Part shown: piece by piece, positions 8,872-18,083 of the stretch
Position numbering within the stretch: position 1 is the first letter of the stretch
Layout of the letters: each line of letters begins with the position of its first letter
Source of the DNA: CAVXYG01 sp963766005
GTDB lineage: Bacteria > Actinomycetota > Actinomycetes > S36-B12 > GCA-2699445
DNA length: 64,000 bases
Direction: 5' to 3'
Assembly (NCBI GenBank): GCA_963766005.1
Contig: CAVXYG010000010.1
Coordinates: forward strand, 1-64,000
Translations under genes and position numbers: made by a program
The notes under the pieces: generated by a model
What the model saw: only the letters and a program-made list of their open reading frames with translations
Database searches by the model: none
What the model was told of the DNA's origin: nothing

Positions 8872-9923
8872 GTCCGCGGTCTCCGCCCGGCGCGGCTCCC
8901 GGCCGGCTCCGCCCTGCCCGCTTCGTACTGGCCGTAGGCCTCCACGATGCGAGCCACCAGCTTGTGCCGAACCACATCGGCGGCGTGCAGTTGGCAGAAG
9001 GCCACGTCGGGCACTTCCATCAGGATCTCCCTCACGACGTCGAGTCCGCTGCGGACGCCGCCGGGCAGGTCGGTCTGGGTGACGTCGCCGGTGACGACCA
9101 TCGTGGAGCCGAACCCGAGCCGGGTGAGGAACATCTTCATCTGCTCCGCGGAGGTGTTCTGGGCCTCGTCGAGGATGATGAAGGCGTCGTTGAGGGTCCG
9201 GCCGCGCATGTAGGCCAGCGGGGCGACCTCGATCGTGCCGCTGGTCATCAACCGAGGGATGGAGTCCGGGTCGACCATGTCGTGCAGGGCGTCGTACAAC
9301 GGCCGCAAGTACGGGTCGATCTTCTCGCTCAGGGTCCCGGGCAGGAAGCCCAGGCTCTCCCCGGCCTCGACCGCTGGCCGCGTGAGGATGATGCGGTTGA
9401 TCTGCTTGCTCTGCAGCGCCTGCACCGCTTTGGCCACGGCCAGATACGTCTTGCCCGTGCCAGCCGGGCCGATGCCGAAGACGATGGTGTGGGCATCGAT
9501 CGCATCGACGTAGCGCTTCTGGTTGAGGGTCTTGGGCCTGATCGTGCGGCCGCGGCTAGACAGGATGTTCGCCGTGAGCACGCTGGCCGGGCTACCGCCC
9601 TCGCCGCGCAGCATCGCGATGGAGCGTTCCACCGCATCCGGGGAGAGCGCTTGACCGGTCCGCAGCACGGCCAGCATCTCCGCCACGAGCAGCTCGATCA
9701 GGGCCACGTCGGCAGCGGGTCCGTCGAGCCGGACCTCGTTGCCGCGCACGAGCACGTCGACGGTCGCGAAGGAGCGTTCGATGACGTGCAGCAGTGCGTC
9801 CCCTGGACCGATCACCGCAACCATGGGCTGGGACGGGGGGACCACGATGGTGGCTCGCACGTGCTCGGCTTCCCCGATGACGGAATCCTGCGACGCCTGC
9901 TGCGATGGTGATGAACCAGACAT
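8868..9923 (-). CDS. phoH: PhoH-family ATPase (PhoH1)
   Basis: P-loop ATPase of the PhoH family, often fused or linked to RNA metabolism, always next to ybeY in actinobacteria. The Walker A motif is FGIGPAGTGKTYLAVAKAVQ, Walker B FIILDEAQNTSAEQMKMFLT, and sensor-like VVTGDVTQTDLPGGVRSGLD. The N-terminal ~110 residues form the KH-like accessory part. I chose the ATG at 9923 (MSGSSPSQQASQ), giving 351 aa, rather than the longer ORF start at 9989, whose extra residues are uncharacteristic. It overlaps ybeY. Confidence 0.92.
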   Translation of the reverse strand: MSGSSPSQQASQDSVIGEAEHVRATIVVPPSQPMVAVIGPGDALLHVIERSFATVDVLVRGNEVRLDGPAADVALIELLVAEMLAVLRTGQALSPDAVERSIAMLRGEGGSPASVLTANILSSRGRTIRPKTLNQKRYVDAIDAHTIVFGIGPAGTGKTYLAVAKAVQALQSKQINRIILTRPAVEAGESLGFLPGTLSEKIDPYLRPLYDALHDMVDPDSIPRLMTSGTIEVAPLAYMRGRTLNDAFIILDEAQNTSAEQMKMFLTRLGFGSTMVVTGDVTQTDLPGGVRSGLDVVREILMEVPDVAFCQLHAADVVRHKLVARIVEAYGQYEAGRAEPAGSRAGRRPRT

Positions 9924-10020
9924 GGGGCGGGCCGCTGCGCGACCCATCAGCCTCCTTCGTGCGGATGCCTCATGGTACGCCGGTACCAATGCCGGCGTCG
10001 CCTCGCAAGCGGTGCGCCAC

Positions 10021-10368
10021 TCACCCGGGCGGCCACGTCAAGGGTCGGCCGGCGAGCAGGTGGACGTGGGCGTGATCGACCGTCTGGCCCGCCTCCGGCC
10101 CGGTGTTCGTCACCAGCCGGAATCCGGAGTCGGGCGCGAGTCCGGCCGCGAGGTCCGCGGCGGCGGACAGCAGTCGTGCGGCCAACGCGGGCTCCTGCTG
10201 CGCCACCGCCCCGATGTTCGGCAGGTGGCGGCGCGGAATCACCAGGACATGCACCGGCGCCTGGGGCGCAATGTCGCGGAACGCCAGCAGGTCGGGCTCG
10301 TCGAGCACCAGATCGGCACCGATCGAACCCTCGGCGATCGAGCAGAACAGACAACCCTCGTCCATCAT
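10021..10368 (-). CDS. HIT-family nucleotide hydrolase (HinT-like)
   Basis: 115 aa. The catalytic histidine triad is HAHVHLLAGRPL, and the N-terminus CLFCSIAEGSIGADLVLDEP carries the CxFC pattern typical of HinT proteins. Such enzymes hydrolyse AMP-lysine or other purine phosphoramidates. It begins the run of minus-strand genes just upstream of phoH (98 bp gap). The second start codon (MDEG) is also possible because the ORF opens with MM. Confidence 0.9.
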   Translation of the reverse strand: MMDEGCLFCSIAEGSIGADLVLDEPDLLAFRDIAPQAPVHVLVIPRRHLPNIGAVAQQEPALAARLLSAAADLAAGLAPDSGFRLVTNTGPEAGQTVDHAHVHLLAGRPLTWPPG

Positions 10369-10460
10369 GGCCTCCCGAACTGGGACGCTACCGCATCGGC
10401 GTCCGGTGCCGGCCGACGCGTCGGGCGGACAGTCCGAGGCCGCACACCTAGGCTGAGTTC

Positions 10461-11318
10461 ATGACCGACGAGCACCGGGTGCCCGGGAAGGGTGGGGGGC
10501 AGCAGATGCAGCCGTGTCCCGACTGCGGGCATCTGATGCCGGCTGGAGCCAACTTCTGCGATCGATGCGGCGAGCGCCTGCGGCCGGAACCGCCGCCGGC
10601 GCCGAGGACGGAGCCACCCCCGGACGACCCCCGCCCGCTGCTGTCGTCGACGACGTGGATCTGGGTCCTGAGCGCGGTGGGGCTGCTCATCGCGATCGGC
10701 GTGGGGGCCGCACTGGTCATGAACGAGCCATCCGACAGCACCGACTCCGAGTCGGCCGGACCAGACGACACCACGACGGAACCCGGTCAGCCGCCGACGA
10801 CCACGCCGGACCCCGCCGACGTGCTCGCCAGCAAGGAGACTGCTCGGATTCGGATGACGGTGTTCAACTGCGGCTCATGCGAGATCACCGCGTTCCCGGG
10901 CGACGGCAGCGAACCGCAGACCGCGACGGTGGCCGCCGGGGCTGTGGAGTTCGCCCTGCCCGTTCCGGCAACACTGGGACTGGGCTTCACCGTCACCCAC
11001 CCCGACGGCTTCGGCGCAGCGGACGGCTCGAACGTGGTGGTGCTATCGCCAGCAGGCTTCCCGGCCGGCACGGCTGTGCGGGTGGCCGATGTCGTCAATG
11101 CCGAGGCCGTCCGCATCTGCTGGGCAGGCACCCTGCAGACGACCGTGACGCTGGCCATCAACGCCGACCTGTTCAACAACGGCACGCCGACCGGCGGCTT
11201 GCGGACCTGGGCGGACCCGGGACTGCCGACACTGCCGGTGACGACCGTCGCCTCGGCGAACGGCACCGTGGATGCGCCGGCGCTGTCCGCCTGCGCGACG
11301 CAGGACGAGGACGGCTAG
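10461..11318 (+). CDS. zinc-ribbon single-pass membrane protein of unknown function
   Basis: 285 aa. A zinc ribbon, CPDCGHLMPAGANFCDRCGE, lies at residues ~18-37, then a Pro-rich linker. One membrane helix follows (WIWVLSAVGLLIAIGVGAAL, ~70-90), then a Thr/Pro/Asp-rich spacer (~95-125) and an extracytoplasmic domain of ~160 residues. That domain contains two Cys early (NCGSCEITAF), one in VRICWAGT and one near the end (SACATQ), so disulfides are possible. The topology suggests cytoplasmic zinc ribbon, external domain. I recognise no family for the outer domain. It stands alone between divergent HIT and convergent rsmE. Confidence 0.75.
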   Translation: MTDEHRVPGKGGGQQMQPCPDCGHLMPAGANFCDRCGERLRPEPPPAPRTEPPPDDPRPLLSSTTWIWVLSAVGLLIAIGVGAALVMNEPSDSTDSESAGPDDTTTEPGQPPTTTPDPADVLASKETARIRMTVFNCGSCEITAFPGDGSEPQTATVAAGAVEFALPVPATLGLGFTVTHPDGFGAADGSNVVVLSPAGFPAGTAVRVADVVNAEAVRICWAGTLQTTVTLAINADLFNNGTPTGGLRTWADPGLPTLPVTTVASANGTVDAPALSACATQDEDG

Positions 11319-11368
11319 CCGGTTGCGGCACGGCGGCCCGTGCGGAGCCGCGATGGGCTCCCGCCGGT

Positions 11369-12118
11369 TCAGTTCCAGCGACGTGCTCCGGCCAGCACGA
11401 TGGCGCCCGCTGCCACCCCGGCCGTCGATGCCCGCAGGACCGATGGACCGAGGCGGACAAGCCTGCCACCCGCTGCAGCAAGTTCGGTGATCTCCGCAGG
11501 CGTGATGCCGCCCTCGGGCCCGACGACCAGCACGATCTCCCCCGACACCGGCAGCTGCAGCCGTGCCAGCGGGTTCTCCGCCTCCTCGTGCAGGACCACC
11601 CCCAACTCGGCCGCGTGCACGCGGGCCGCCACCTGGGAAGTGCTTGCCGGTGCCGCCAGCATCGGGAAGCGGGCCCGGCGCGACTGCTTGCCGGCGGACT
11701 GCACCACCGCTGCCAGCCGCTGCATCGCCCTCGCCTGCCGTTCTGGTCGCCACCGCGCGACGCAGCGCTGCGCCGTCCAGGGCACGACCTCGTCGGCCCC
11801 GATCTCCGTCAGCATCTCCACGGCGCTGTCGAGTCGGTCGCCCTTCAGCAACGCTTGGACGACCGTCAACCTCATGGCCGGCTGCGCTTCCCGAGACGCG
11901 GATTCCACCAGGACGACGAAACGGTCGGAGGCGGGGACGGCGTCGACGCTGCCGCGGGCCCTGGCCCCTACGCCGTCGACGAGGTCGACCGGTTCGCCGG
12001 GGCGCAGTCGCCGCACCGTCGCCCCGTGCCGGCCCTCCTGCCCGGTGACCTCGATGCGGTGCCCGGCGGCCGCGGCTGCAAGCGCGCCGGGTGCGATGAG
12101 GAAGACCGGCGAGGTCAC
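11369..12118 (-). CDS. rsmE: 16S rRNA (uracil1498-N3)-methyltransferase
   Basis: 249-aa SPOUT-fold methyltransferase that methylates U1498 of 16S rRNA using SAM. The N-terminal PUA-like part contains GQEGRHGATVRRLRPGEPVD. The knotted SAM site is LVVGPEGGITPAEITELAAA and LGPSVLRASTAGVAAGA. Its start overlaps the dnaJ stop by 4 bp, so it is translated from the hrcA-dnaJ transcript, a common actinobacterial arrangement. Confidence 0.93.
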   Translation of the reverse strand: MTSPVFLIAPGALAAAAAGHRIEVTGQEGRHGATVRRLRPGEPVDLVDGVGARARGSVDAVPASDRFVVLVESASREAQPAMRLTVVQALLKGDRLDSAVEMLTEIGADEVVPWTAQRCVARWRPERQARAMQRLAAVVQSAGKQSRRARFPMLAAPASTSQVAARVHAAELGVVLHEEAENPLARLQLPVSGEIVLVVGPEGGITPAEITELAAAGGRLVRLGPSVLRASTAGVAAGAIVLAGARRWN

Positions 12119-13245
12119 CGGCTGGCGAAGGCGTCTTTGATCCGGCTGAACAGCCCGGGCGTCGCTGCCACCGGGTTGACGGCCGGCTGTTCCTCACCGC
12201 GCGACTGTGCCAACTGCCGCAGCAACTCCTCCTGCTCTGCCGTCAGCTGCGTCGGCACCTGGATATCGAGGTGCACGAACATGTCGCCACGGTTGCGCCC
12301 GTTGAGGTGCGGGACGCCGCGTCCCCGCAGCCGGTGCACGGCGCCGGCCTGGGTGCCGGCGCGCACGTCGATCGCCTCGGGACCGTCCAGGGTCTCCAGC
12401 GTCAGCTGGGTGCCGAGCGCGGCTGCCGTCATCGGGATCGGCAGCGTGCAGTGCAGGTCGTCGCCCTCGCGACGGAACAACGGATGAGGCTCTTGGACGA
12501 TCTCGACGTACAGGTCGGCCGCGGGGCCGCCACCGGGCCCGACCTCCCCTTTGCCTCGCAACTGAATCCGGACGCCGTTGTCGACGCCGGGCGGGATCCG
12601 CACCGTCATGGTCATGCGGGTGCGTACCCTGCCGTCTCCGGCGCACTCCGGACAGGGGTGCGGAATCGTGGATCCGTGTCCGCGGCAGCTGGGGCACACC
12701 CGGGCGGTGCGGATCTGACCGAGGAACGACTGCTGGACCGAGGAGATCTCGCCGCGCCCCTTGCACATCGCGCAGGTGACCGGGCTGGTGTCCGGTGCGG
12801 TCCCCTGCCCTTCGCAGGACTCGCACACCACTGCGGTGTCGACGGTGATCTCCCGATCGACCCCGGTCAGCACCTCGGCGAGCGTGACGTGGACCTTGAT
12901 CAGGGCATCGTTGCCCCGATTGGCGCGCGGCCGCGGACCCCGTTGCTGCGACTGGCCGCCGAAGAAGGCGTCCATGATGTCGCTGAAGTCGAAGCCGAAG
13001 CCCTGCCCGCCGGCACCGGGACCGCCGCGGCCACGGGGATCCATGCCGAGGTCGTACATCTTGCGCTTCTCCGGGTCGCGCAGAATCTCATACGCCCCGG
13101 TGACCTCCTTGAAGCGCTCCTGCGTGCCGGGATCGGGGTTCACGTCCGGGTGCAGCTCGCGTGCCAGCCGACGATAGGCGCGCTTGATCTCGTCGGCGTC
13201 GGCGCCGCGGGAAACGCCGAGGATGTCGTACAGGTCAGTCGCCAC
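12115..13245 (-). CDS. dnaJ: molecular chaperone DnaJ
   Basis: 376-aa Hsp40 co-chaperone of DnaK. The J domain (LYDILGVSRGADADEIKRAY with HPD in LHPDVNPDPG) is followed by a short Gly-rich linker. Four zinc repeats follow: CESCEGQG, CAMCKGRG, CPSCRGHG and CPECAGDG. The C-terminal substrate-binding domain completes the protein. The GTG start at 13245 is preceded by a good ribosome site (AAGGAG, 4 nt away). Being downstream of hrcA, without dnaK or grpE, it is the second-locus DnaJ (DnaJ2) of actinobacteria. Heat control through CIRCE is inferred. Confidence 0.95.
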   Translation of the reverse strand: MATDLYDILGVSRGADADEIKRAYRRLARELHPDVNPDPGTQERFKEVTGAYEILRDPEKRKMYDLGMDPRGRGGPGAGGQGFGFDFSDIMDAFFGGQSQQRGPRPRANRGNDALIKVHVTLAEVLTGVDREITVDTAVVCESCEGQGTAPDTSPVTCAMCKGRGEISSVQQSFLGQIRTARVCPSCRGHGSTIPHPCPECAGDGRVRTRMTMTVRIPPGVDNGVRIQLRGKGEVGPGGGPAADLYVEIVQEPHPLFRREGDDLHCTLPIPMTAAALGTQLTLETLDGPEAIDVRAGTQAGAVHRLRGRGVPHLNGRNRGDMFVHLDIQVPTQLTAEQEELLRQLAQSRGEEQPAVNPVAATPGLFSRIKDAFASR

Positions 13246-13260
13246 GGGGCTCCTTCATCG

Positions 13261-14280
13261 TTACTGATCGGCAAGGATTCGGCCGAGGTACCGGGCCACG
13301 GCCCGCACGGCCGCCATGTTCGCCGCGTAGTCCATCCGGGTCGGCCCCACCAAGCCGATCCGGCCGATCTCGCCGTCATCGGTGGAGTACCCGGCGGTCA
13401 TGACCGACGCTTCGGCCATCGACTCGACCGCGTTCTCGGTGCCGATGCGCAGCGTGATCGCCTCCTGCGAGCCCTGCTCGGACAGCAGCCGCAGCAGCAC
13501 CACGTGCTCCTCGAGCGCCTCCAGGACCGGGTACACCGAGTGGTGGAACTCCTCACCGTACCGGGTGAGGTTGGCCGCTCCGGCGATCACGACCCGCTCC
13601 TCGGTCTCGCCGCCCTGGGCCTCCACCAGCGCCGCCACCGCGGCGGCGGCGAAGGCTCGGTCGTCCTCCGGAAGCTGCTGCTCGAAGCCCGCGAGCCGCT
13701 GCGCCACCTCGCCCAGCGGTCGCCCGTCCAGGCGTGCGGCAAGGCCTGCGCGGATGTTGACGACCGTGTCCTCGGCGACCGGCTGCGGCGAGGCGACGAG
13801 TCGCTGCTCCACCCGGCCGGTGTTGGTGATGAGCACGAGCATCGCGCGGTACTCCCCCAGCGGGACCAAGTCGACATGGCGAACCGTTGAGCGGGTCAGT
13901 CGCGGGTACTGCACGAGCGCGACCTGCCGTGTCAACTGCGACAGCAGACGCACCGTGCGGCCGAGCACGTCATCGAGGTCAACGCCCTGGTCGAGGAAGT
14001 TCGCTATGGCCCGCCGCTCCGCTGCGGACAGCGGACGTACCGTGGCCAGCCGATCCACGAAGACGCGGTAGCCCTTGTCTGTGGGAACCCGGCCGGCGGA
14101 GGTGTGCGGCTGGGCGATCAAGCCCTCGTCCTCCAGCAGCGCCATATCGTTGCGGATCGTCGCCGGTGAGACGCCGAGCTGGTGGCGGTCGGCGAGCGCC
14201 TTGGAGCCTACCGGCTCGGAGGTGCTCACGAAGTCCTCCACGATGGCCCGCAGAACCGCGAGTCGGCGCTCATCGATCAT
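13261..14280 (-). CDS. hrcA: heat-inducible transcription repressor HrcA
   Basis: 339-aa repressor that binds CIRCE and is kept active by GroEL. The winged-helix DNA-binding N-terminus reads RLAVLRAIVEDFVSTSEPVG then LGVSPATIRNDMALLEDEGL and PHTSAGRVPTDKGYRVFVD, all diagnostic. The ATG at 14280 follows GGAGGTG at suitable distance. A CIRCE element lies 24 bp upstream (14305-14331), so the hrcA-dnaJ-rsmE unit is probably autoregulated. Confidence 0.95.
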   Translation of the reverse strand: MIDERRLAVLRAIVEDFVSTSEPVGSKALADRHQLGVSPATIRNDMALLEDEGLIAQPHTSAGRVPTDKGYRVFVDRLATVRPLSAAERRAIANFLDQGVDLDDVLGRTVRLLSQLTRQVALVQYPRLTRSTVRHVDLVPLGEYRAMLVLITNTGRVEQRLVASPQPVAEDTVVNIRAGLAARLDGRPLGEVAQRLAGFEQQLPEDDRAFAAAAVAALVEAQGGETEERVVIAGAANLTRYGEEFHHSVYPVLEALEEHVVLLRLLSEQGSQEAITLRIGTENAVESMAEASVMTAGYSTDDGEIGRIGLVGPTRMDYAANMAAVRAVARYLGRILADQ

Positions 14281-14304
14281 CCGGACACCTCCGATCGCGG
14301 ACCT

Positions 14305-14331
14305 CTGGCACTCAAACGGTTTGAGTGCCAG
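14305..14331 (-). promoter_or_regulatory. CIRCE operator (HrcA binding site)
   Basis: Perfect inverted repeat CTGGCACTC, 9-nt spacer AAACGGTTT, GAGTGCCAG. The GCACTC-N9-GAGTGC core matches the known CIRCE consensus; the outer bases differ slightly. It lies just upstream of hrcA and overlaps the stop codon of hemW (14312-14314), so the promoter it controls must lie inside the 3' end of hemW. Confidence 0.92.
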
Positions 14332-15586
14332 TGTACGTGCCGGAGCCCATCGCGGCGATGCCGTCGCCGGTCGGGGTGAGCAGAGCATCAAGGACCAGTC
14401 GATCGGCAATCAGGCGCCCCGACCTCGTGAGCCGGAACCGGGACCGATCGGCATCCGGCCATTCGGCGTACCCGTCCGCCACCCACGCCGAGACCAGGGC
14501 GGGCGGCACGCGATCGGCGCTCAACCCGTCGGCCAGCCGAATACCGAGCAGCACGTCCTCCTCGCGACGCTGCTCGTCAGTCAACAGCTCCCGGCCCTGG
14601 GCCGGGCTGCGCGCCTCGGTCAGGGCGGCGGTCCAGGTCCGCGGGTGGCGCACGTTCCACCAACGGAGTCCGGCGATGTGGGAATGGGCACCGGGTCCCG
14701 CTCCCCACCAGGCGCCGCCGCGCCAGTAGACGAGGTTGTGCCGGCACTGGGCGCCCGGCCGTGCCCAGTTGGAGATCTCGTACCAGGCATACCCGTGCTG
14801 CTGCAGGGCCGCGTCGGCGGCCTCGTACCGATCAGCCGCGACGTCGGGATCGACCGGAGGCAGCAGCCCGGACCGCACCTGCGCCCCCAGTCGCGTCCCC
14901 TCTTCGATGCCCAGGCAATAGGCCGAGACGTGCCCGGGCTCCAACGCCAGCGCGGCGTCCAGAGTCCGCAGCCAGTCGGCCGCGGACTCTCCCGGCGTTC
15001 CATAGATGAGGTCGACACTCATCCGGGGCATCCCGCTGGAGCGGATGCGTTGCGCCACTGCCGGCAGATCTTGGCTCCGGTGCGTCCGCTCCAGGACGCG
15101 CAGCGTCTCCGGCACTGCGCTCTGCATCCCCAGCGAGACGCGGTTGACGCCGGCGGCGAGCAGCCCTTCGAGCATCGCGTCGGTGACGTCGTCGGGATTC
15201 GCCTCGACGGTGACCTCGGCATCGTCGGCCACACCGAACTCCGACCGCACCGCCGCCAGCACCCTGCCGAGGTCGGTGGGCGGAAGCAGCGACGGGGTGC
15301 CCCCGCCGAAGAAGACGGTCGGCGCCGGGGCGTCGATCCCGCCCAGGACGCGCCGGGCCAAGCGGACTTCGGCGATCGCGGTGTCTGCCCAGCGACCAGC
15401 CGACACCCCGCGGCCAAGTTCCGCGGCGGTGTAGGTGTTGAAGTCGCAGTAGCCGCACCGCGAGCGGCAGTAGGGAACGTGGAAGTACCAGGCCATCGCG
15501 CCCTCGTCGGCCAGCCCGGCGCGTACGCGTCGCGGCAGGGATCCGTCCGGGGGCGCAGGATCGCCGTCGGGTGGGGGGCCTGGCAT
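14312..15586 (-). CDS. hemW: radical SAM protein HemW (heme chaperone, formerly coproporphyrinogen oxidase-like)
   Basis: 424 aa. The radical SAM cluster motif is YFHVPYCRSRCGYCDFNTY (CxxxCxxC). FFGGGTPSLL, EANPDDVTDAMLEGL and SVDLIYGTPGESAADW follow, with the HemW-specific CRHNLVYWRGGAWWGAGPGA region. HemW inserts heme into target proteins and lacks oxidase activity; annotation as HemN is a common error. I chose the ATG at 15586 (MPGPPPDG). The stop codon falls within CIRCE, so hemW and the heat-shock operon are physically interlocked. Confidence 0.92.
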   Translation of the reverse strand: MPGPPPDGDPAPPDGSLPRRVRAGLADEGAMAWYFHVPYCRSRCGYCDFNTYTAAELGRGVSAGRWADTAIAEVRLARRVLGGIDAPAPTVFFGGGTPSLLPPTDLGRVLAAVRSEFGVADDAEVTVEANPDDVTDAMLEGLLAAGVNRVSLGMQSAVPETLRVLERTHRSQDLPAVAQRIRSSGMPRMSVDLIYGTPGESAADWLRTLDAALALEPGHVSAYCLGIEEGTRLGAQVRSGLLPPVDPDVAADRYEAADAALQQHGYAWYEISNWARPGAQCRHNLVYWRGGAWWGAGPGAHSHIAGLRWWNVRHPRTWTAALTEARSPAQGRELLTDEQRREEDVLLGIRLADGLSADRVPPALVSAWVADGYAEWPDADRSRFRLTRSGRLIADRLVLDALLTPTGDGIAAMGSGTYTGTQTV

Positions 15587-15627
15587 GGCTCTATTGAATG
15601 CCGCCCGGCCCACCGGGGGCAAACACG

Positions 15628-15667
15628 CCACTGGCGCCCCATCCCTGGGAGGACGGGGCGCCAGTGG
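15628..15667 (-). terminator. fadD terminator hairpin
   Basis: Perfect 13-bp inverted repeat (CCACTGGCGCCCC / GGGGCGCCAGTGG) with a 14-nt loop, 14 bp past the fadD stop and before hemW. No long T-run follows, which is common in high-GC actinobacteria. Confidence 0.7.
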
Positions 15668-15680
15668 TGCAGGTGGTTGC

Positions 15681-17534
15681 CTACTTGCCGTAGATCGACG
15701 CCACGAGATCGGCATTCTTGGCCTCGACGGCCTTGCGCTTGATCTTCATGCTCGGAGTGACCTCGTCGGGGGTCGCCTCCGGATCCAGCACGTAGGGCAG
15801 AATCCGGAACTCCTTGATCGTCTCCCAGCGGTTCAACTTGCTGTTGAGACGGTCGACCGCCTCCTGGATCGCCGCATGGACCTTGGGATCCTGGGACAGG
15901 GTGGCGATGTCGTTGGGCAGCCCATTGGCCTCGGCGAAGGCTGCCGCAGCGTCGGGGTCGAGCGCGATGAGCGCGCTGGCGAACTTGCGATCGTTGGCCA
16001 CCACGACCATGGCACCGGCGAGCGGGGTCTCCACCTTGAACGCCGACTCGATGGCGCCCAGCGCGATGTACTTGCCGCCGGAGGTCTTGACGAGATCCTT
16101 CTTGCGATCGGTGATCTTGACACGGCCCTTGTCGTCGATGATGCCGATGTCGCCAGTGGCGAACCAGCCGTCGCCTGGCGCGAATGCCTCGTCGTTGGCT
16201 TCCGGCCGGTTGCGGTAGCCGCGCATGACGCCGGGGCCCTTGATGAGGATCTCGCCGTCTTCCGCAATACGGATCTCGGTACCGGGCAGGGGCGCGCCCA
16301 CACAGCCATAGGCGATGGCGTCGGGGCGGACCACACAGGTCGCTGCAGAGGTCTCGGTCAGTCCGTAGCCCTCGAGGACCGGCAGGCCAGCAGCATCGAA
16401 CCAGGCGGCCATGTCCTTGTTCAGCGCGGCGGAGCCGGAGATGAAGAACCGGATTCGGCCGCCCATCTTCGCCTTGATCTTGGAGAACACCAGCTTCTCG
16501 GCGAGGTTCAACTGCATCGCCAGGGCACCGGTCACCGGCTGGTCGGCGTTGCGGGTCTCTGCAGCGCGCGTGCCGATACGGAAGGCCCAATCGGCGATCT
16601 TCGCCTTGGCGCCGCCGCCCTCGAACTGCGCGTTGACCCCGGCGTAGATCTTCTCGTAGATGCGCGGCACGCCGGCCATGATCGTCGGGGAGACCGCCGG
16701 GAGGTTGTTGATGATCTCCGGCACGCGGCCGTCGACGGCCGTGACAAAGCCCACCTGCAGCTGTGCACAGGTGAGGACCTTGCCGAAGGAGTGCGCCAAC
16801 GGCAGCCAGAGGAAGTGCACGTCGTCGATGGAGATGACGCCCAGCGCGTCCATGGCCGAACCCTCGTAGGTCCAGTTGCTGTGGGTCAGCTCCACGCCCT
16901 TGGGTCGGCCGGTGGTGCCGGAGGTGTAGATCAGCGTCGCCAGCGTGTCCGGGCCGGTCTGATTGACCGTCTCCTCGATGATGTTGGGCGACTCCGCCAG
17001 CTTCTGCTGCCCCAAGGCCCGCAGTTCCGACCAGGAGATGACCGAATCGCCGTCGCCGTCGCCGTCGATGACGATGATCTTCCGCAGATCAGGCAAGTTG
17101 CCCCGCACCTCGTTGATCTTGGCGACCTGCTTGGCATCCTCGGCGACCGCCATGACGGAGCCGGAGTCCTGCAAGATGTACTCCACGTCGTCCTCCGACG
17201 TGGTCGGGTACACGGTGGTGTTCGCGCCGCCGGCGCACATGATCGCCGTATCGGCCAGAATCCACTCGAGGCGCGTATTGCTGGCGATCGCCACGCGGTC
17301 TTCGAGGCCTAGTCCCAGCGACAGCAGACCGGCAGCGAGTTCGGTGACCTCCTGCTTGGTCTGCTCCCACGTCAGCGAACGCCACCCGCCGGACCCGTTC
17401 GGCGCACGGAAGGCCTCGCGGTTCGGGGTCTTGCTGACCCGGTCCAGGAATAGGCGACCAACAGACGGCGCCGGGGTCGGGATGGGCTCGTTTGCCGAGC
17501 CGCTGGTGCGACCGGCCGAGGGAACTCCTGACAT
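15681..17534 (-). CDS. long-chain acyl-CoA synthetase (FadD15-like)
   Basis: 617-aa AMP-forming enzyme activating fatty acids to acyl-CoA. The P-loop-like motif is TLIYTSGTTGRPKGVELTHS. The second core motif is EGYGLTETSAATCVV, and the hinge GWFATGDIGIIDDKGRVKIT followed by DRKKDLVKTSGGKYIA closes the adenylation site. Closest remembered relative is the mycobacterial FadD15 type, which also sits near this chromosomal block. A strong ribosome site (GAGGAG) precedes the ATG. It appears monocistronic, with a hairpin at its 3' end. Confidence 0.92.
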   Translation of the reverse strand: MSGVPSAGRTSGSANEPIPTPAPSVGRLFLDRVSKTPNREAFRAPNGSGGWRSLTWEQTKQEVTELAAGLLSLGLGLEDRVAIASNTRLEWILADTAIMCAGGANTTVYPTTSEDDVEYILQDSGSVMAVAEDAKQVAKINEVRGNLPDLRKIIVIDGDGDGDSVISWSELRALGQQKLAESPNIIEETVNQTGPDTLATLIYTSGTTGRPKGVELTHSNWTYEGSAMDALGVISIDDVHFLWLPLAHSFGKVLTCAQLQVGFVTAVDGRVPEIINNLPAVSPTIMAGVPRIYEKIYAGVNAQFEGGGAKAKIADWAFRIGTRAAETRNADQPVTGALAMQLNLAEKLVFSKIKAKMGGRIRFFISGSAALNKDMAAWFDAAGLPVLEGYGLTETSAATCVVRPDAIAYGCVGAPLPGTEIRIAEDGEILIKGPGVMRGYRNRPEANDEAFAPGDGWFATGDIGIIDDKGRVKITDRKKDLVKTSGGKYIALGAIESAFKVETPLAGAMVVVANDRKFASALIALDPDAAAAFAEANGLPNDIATLSQDPKVHAAIQEAVDRLNSKLNRWETIKEFRILPYVLDPEATPDEVTPSMKIKRKAVEAKNADLVASIYGK

Positions 17535-18083
17535 TGCTTCACTCCTCCTCGGGCGCGGGGATCCGCCCGTACTGGTTGCTGAGCGACACCCTACGCACTG
17601 CGATCACCCATTGCTGGCCTGCCGAGCTGTTTCCGCACGAAAAATCCGCCTGCTTCGCCACGCTGACGTGCCGAGCGTCATCGGGCGACAACGCACGGTA
17701 GTGCTGCGTGGTTGCGGGACTGCGCCTGCGAACCCAGCGATCCGCCGCCCCCACCCGCGGCGCAGACATCGTGCCGCGCTGCCGTCGGAACCGCAGCGGC
17801 GCCTTCGAGCCGACCCGGGCATGGTCGGAATGGGTCGCCGGCTGCCCTGCGCCGACAGCTCCCGATGCCTGCGTCACCGGGGGCTGCCTGCCAGCCGGTG
17901 CCGCGCAAATCCAAGGGTGCGGGAGCCTGCGGCGGCCGGGCGCAGGCCGTCGCGGGCATCCCACGACCCGACGAGCGCCAGGTGCGCCGTGCGCGCGGTC
18001 CCCCGACGCAGCAGGCCGACCCGTGGCCGGGACCGATTCCGCGAGTCCATCGGCCAGCCGGTAGGCCGCGGGGCGTCAGTCTC
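17535..18083. other. intergenic region between lepA and fadD, no gene seen
   Basis: 549 bp. Reading frames on both strands are Arg/Pro/Ala-rich with no family likeness, as expected of chance frames in GC-rich DNA. It must hold the fadD promoter and the lepA 3' end. No hairpin or repeat stood out. Confidence 0.6.
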
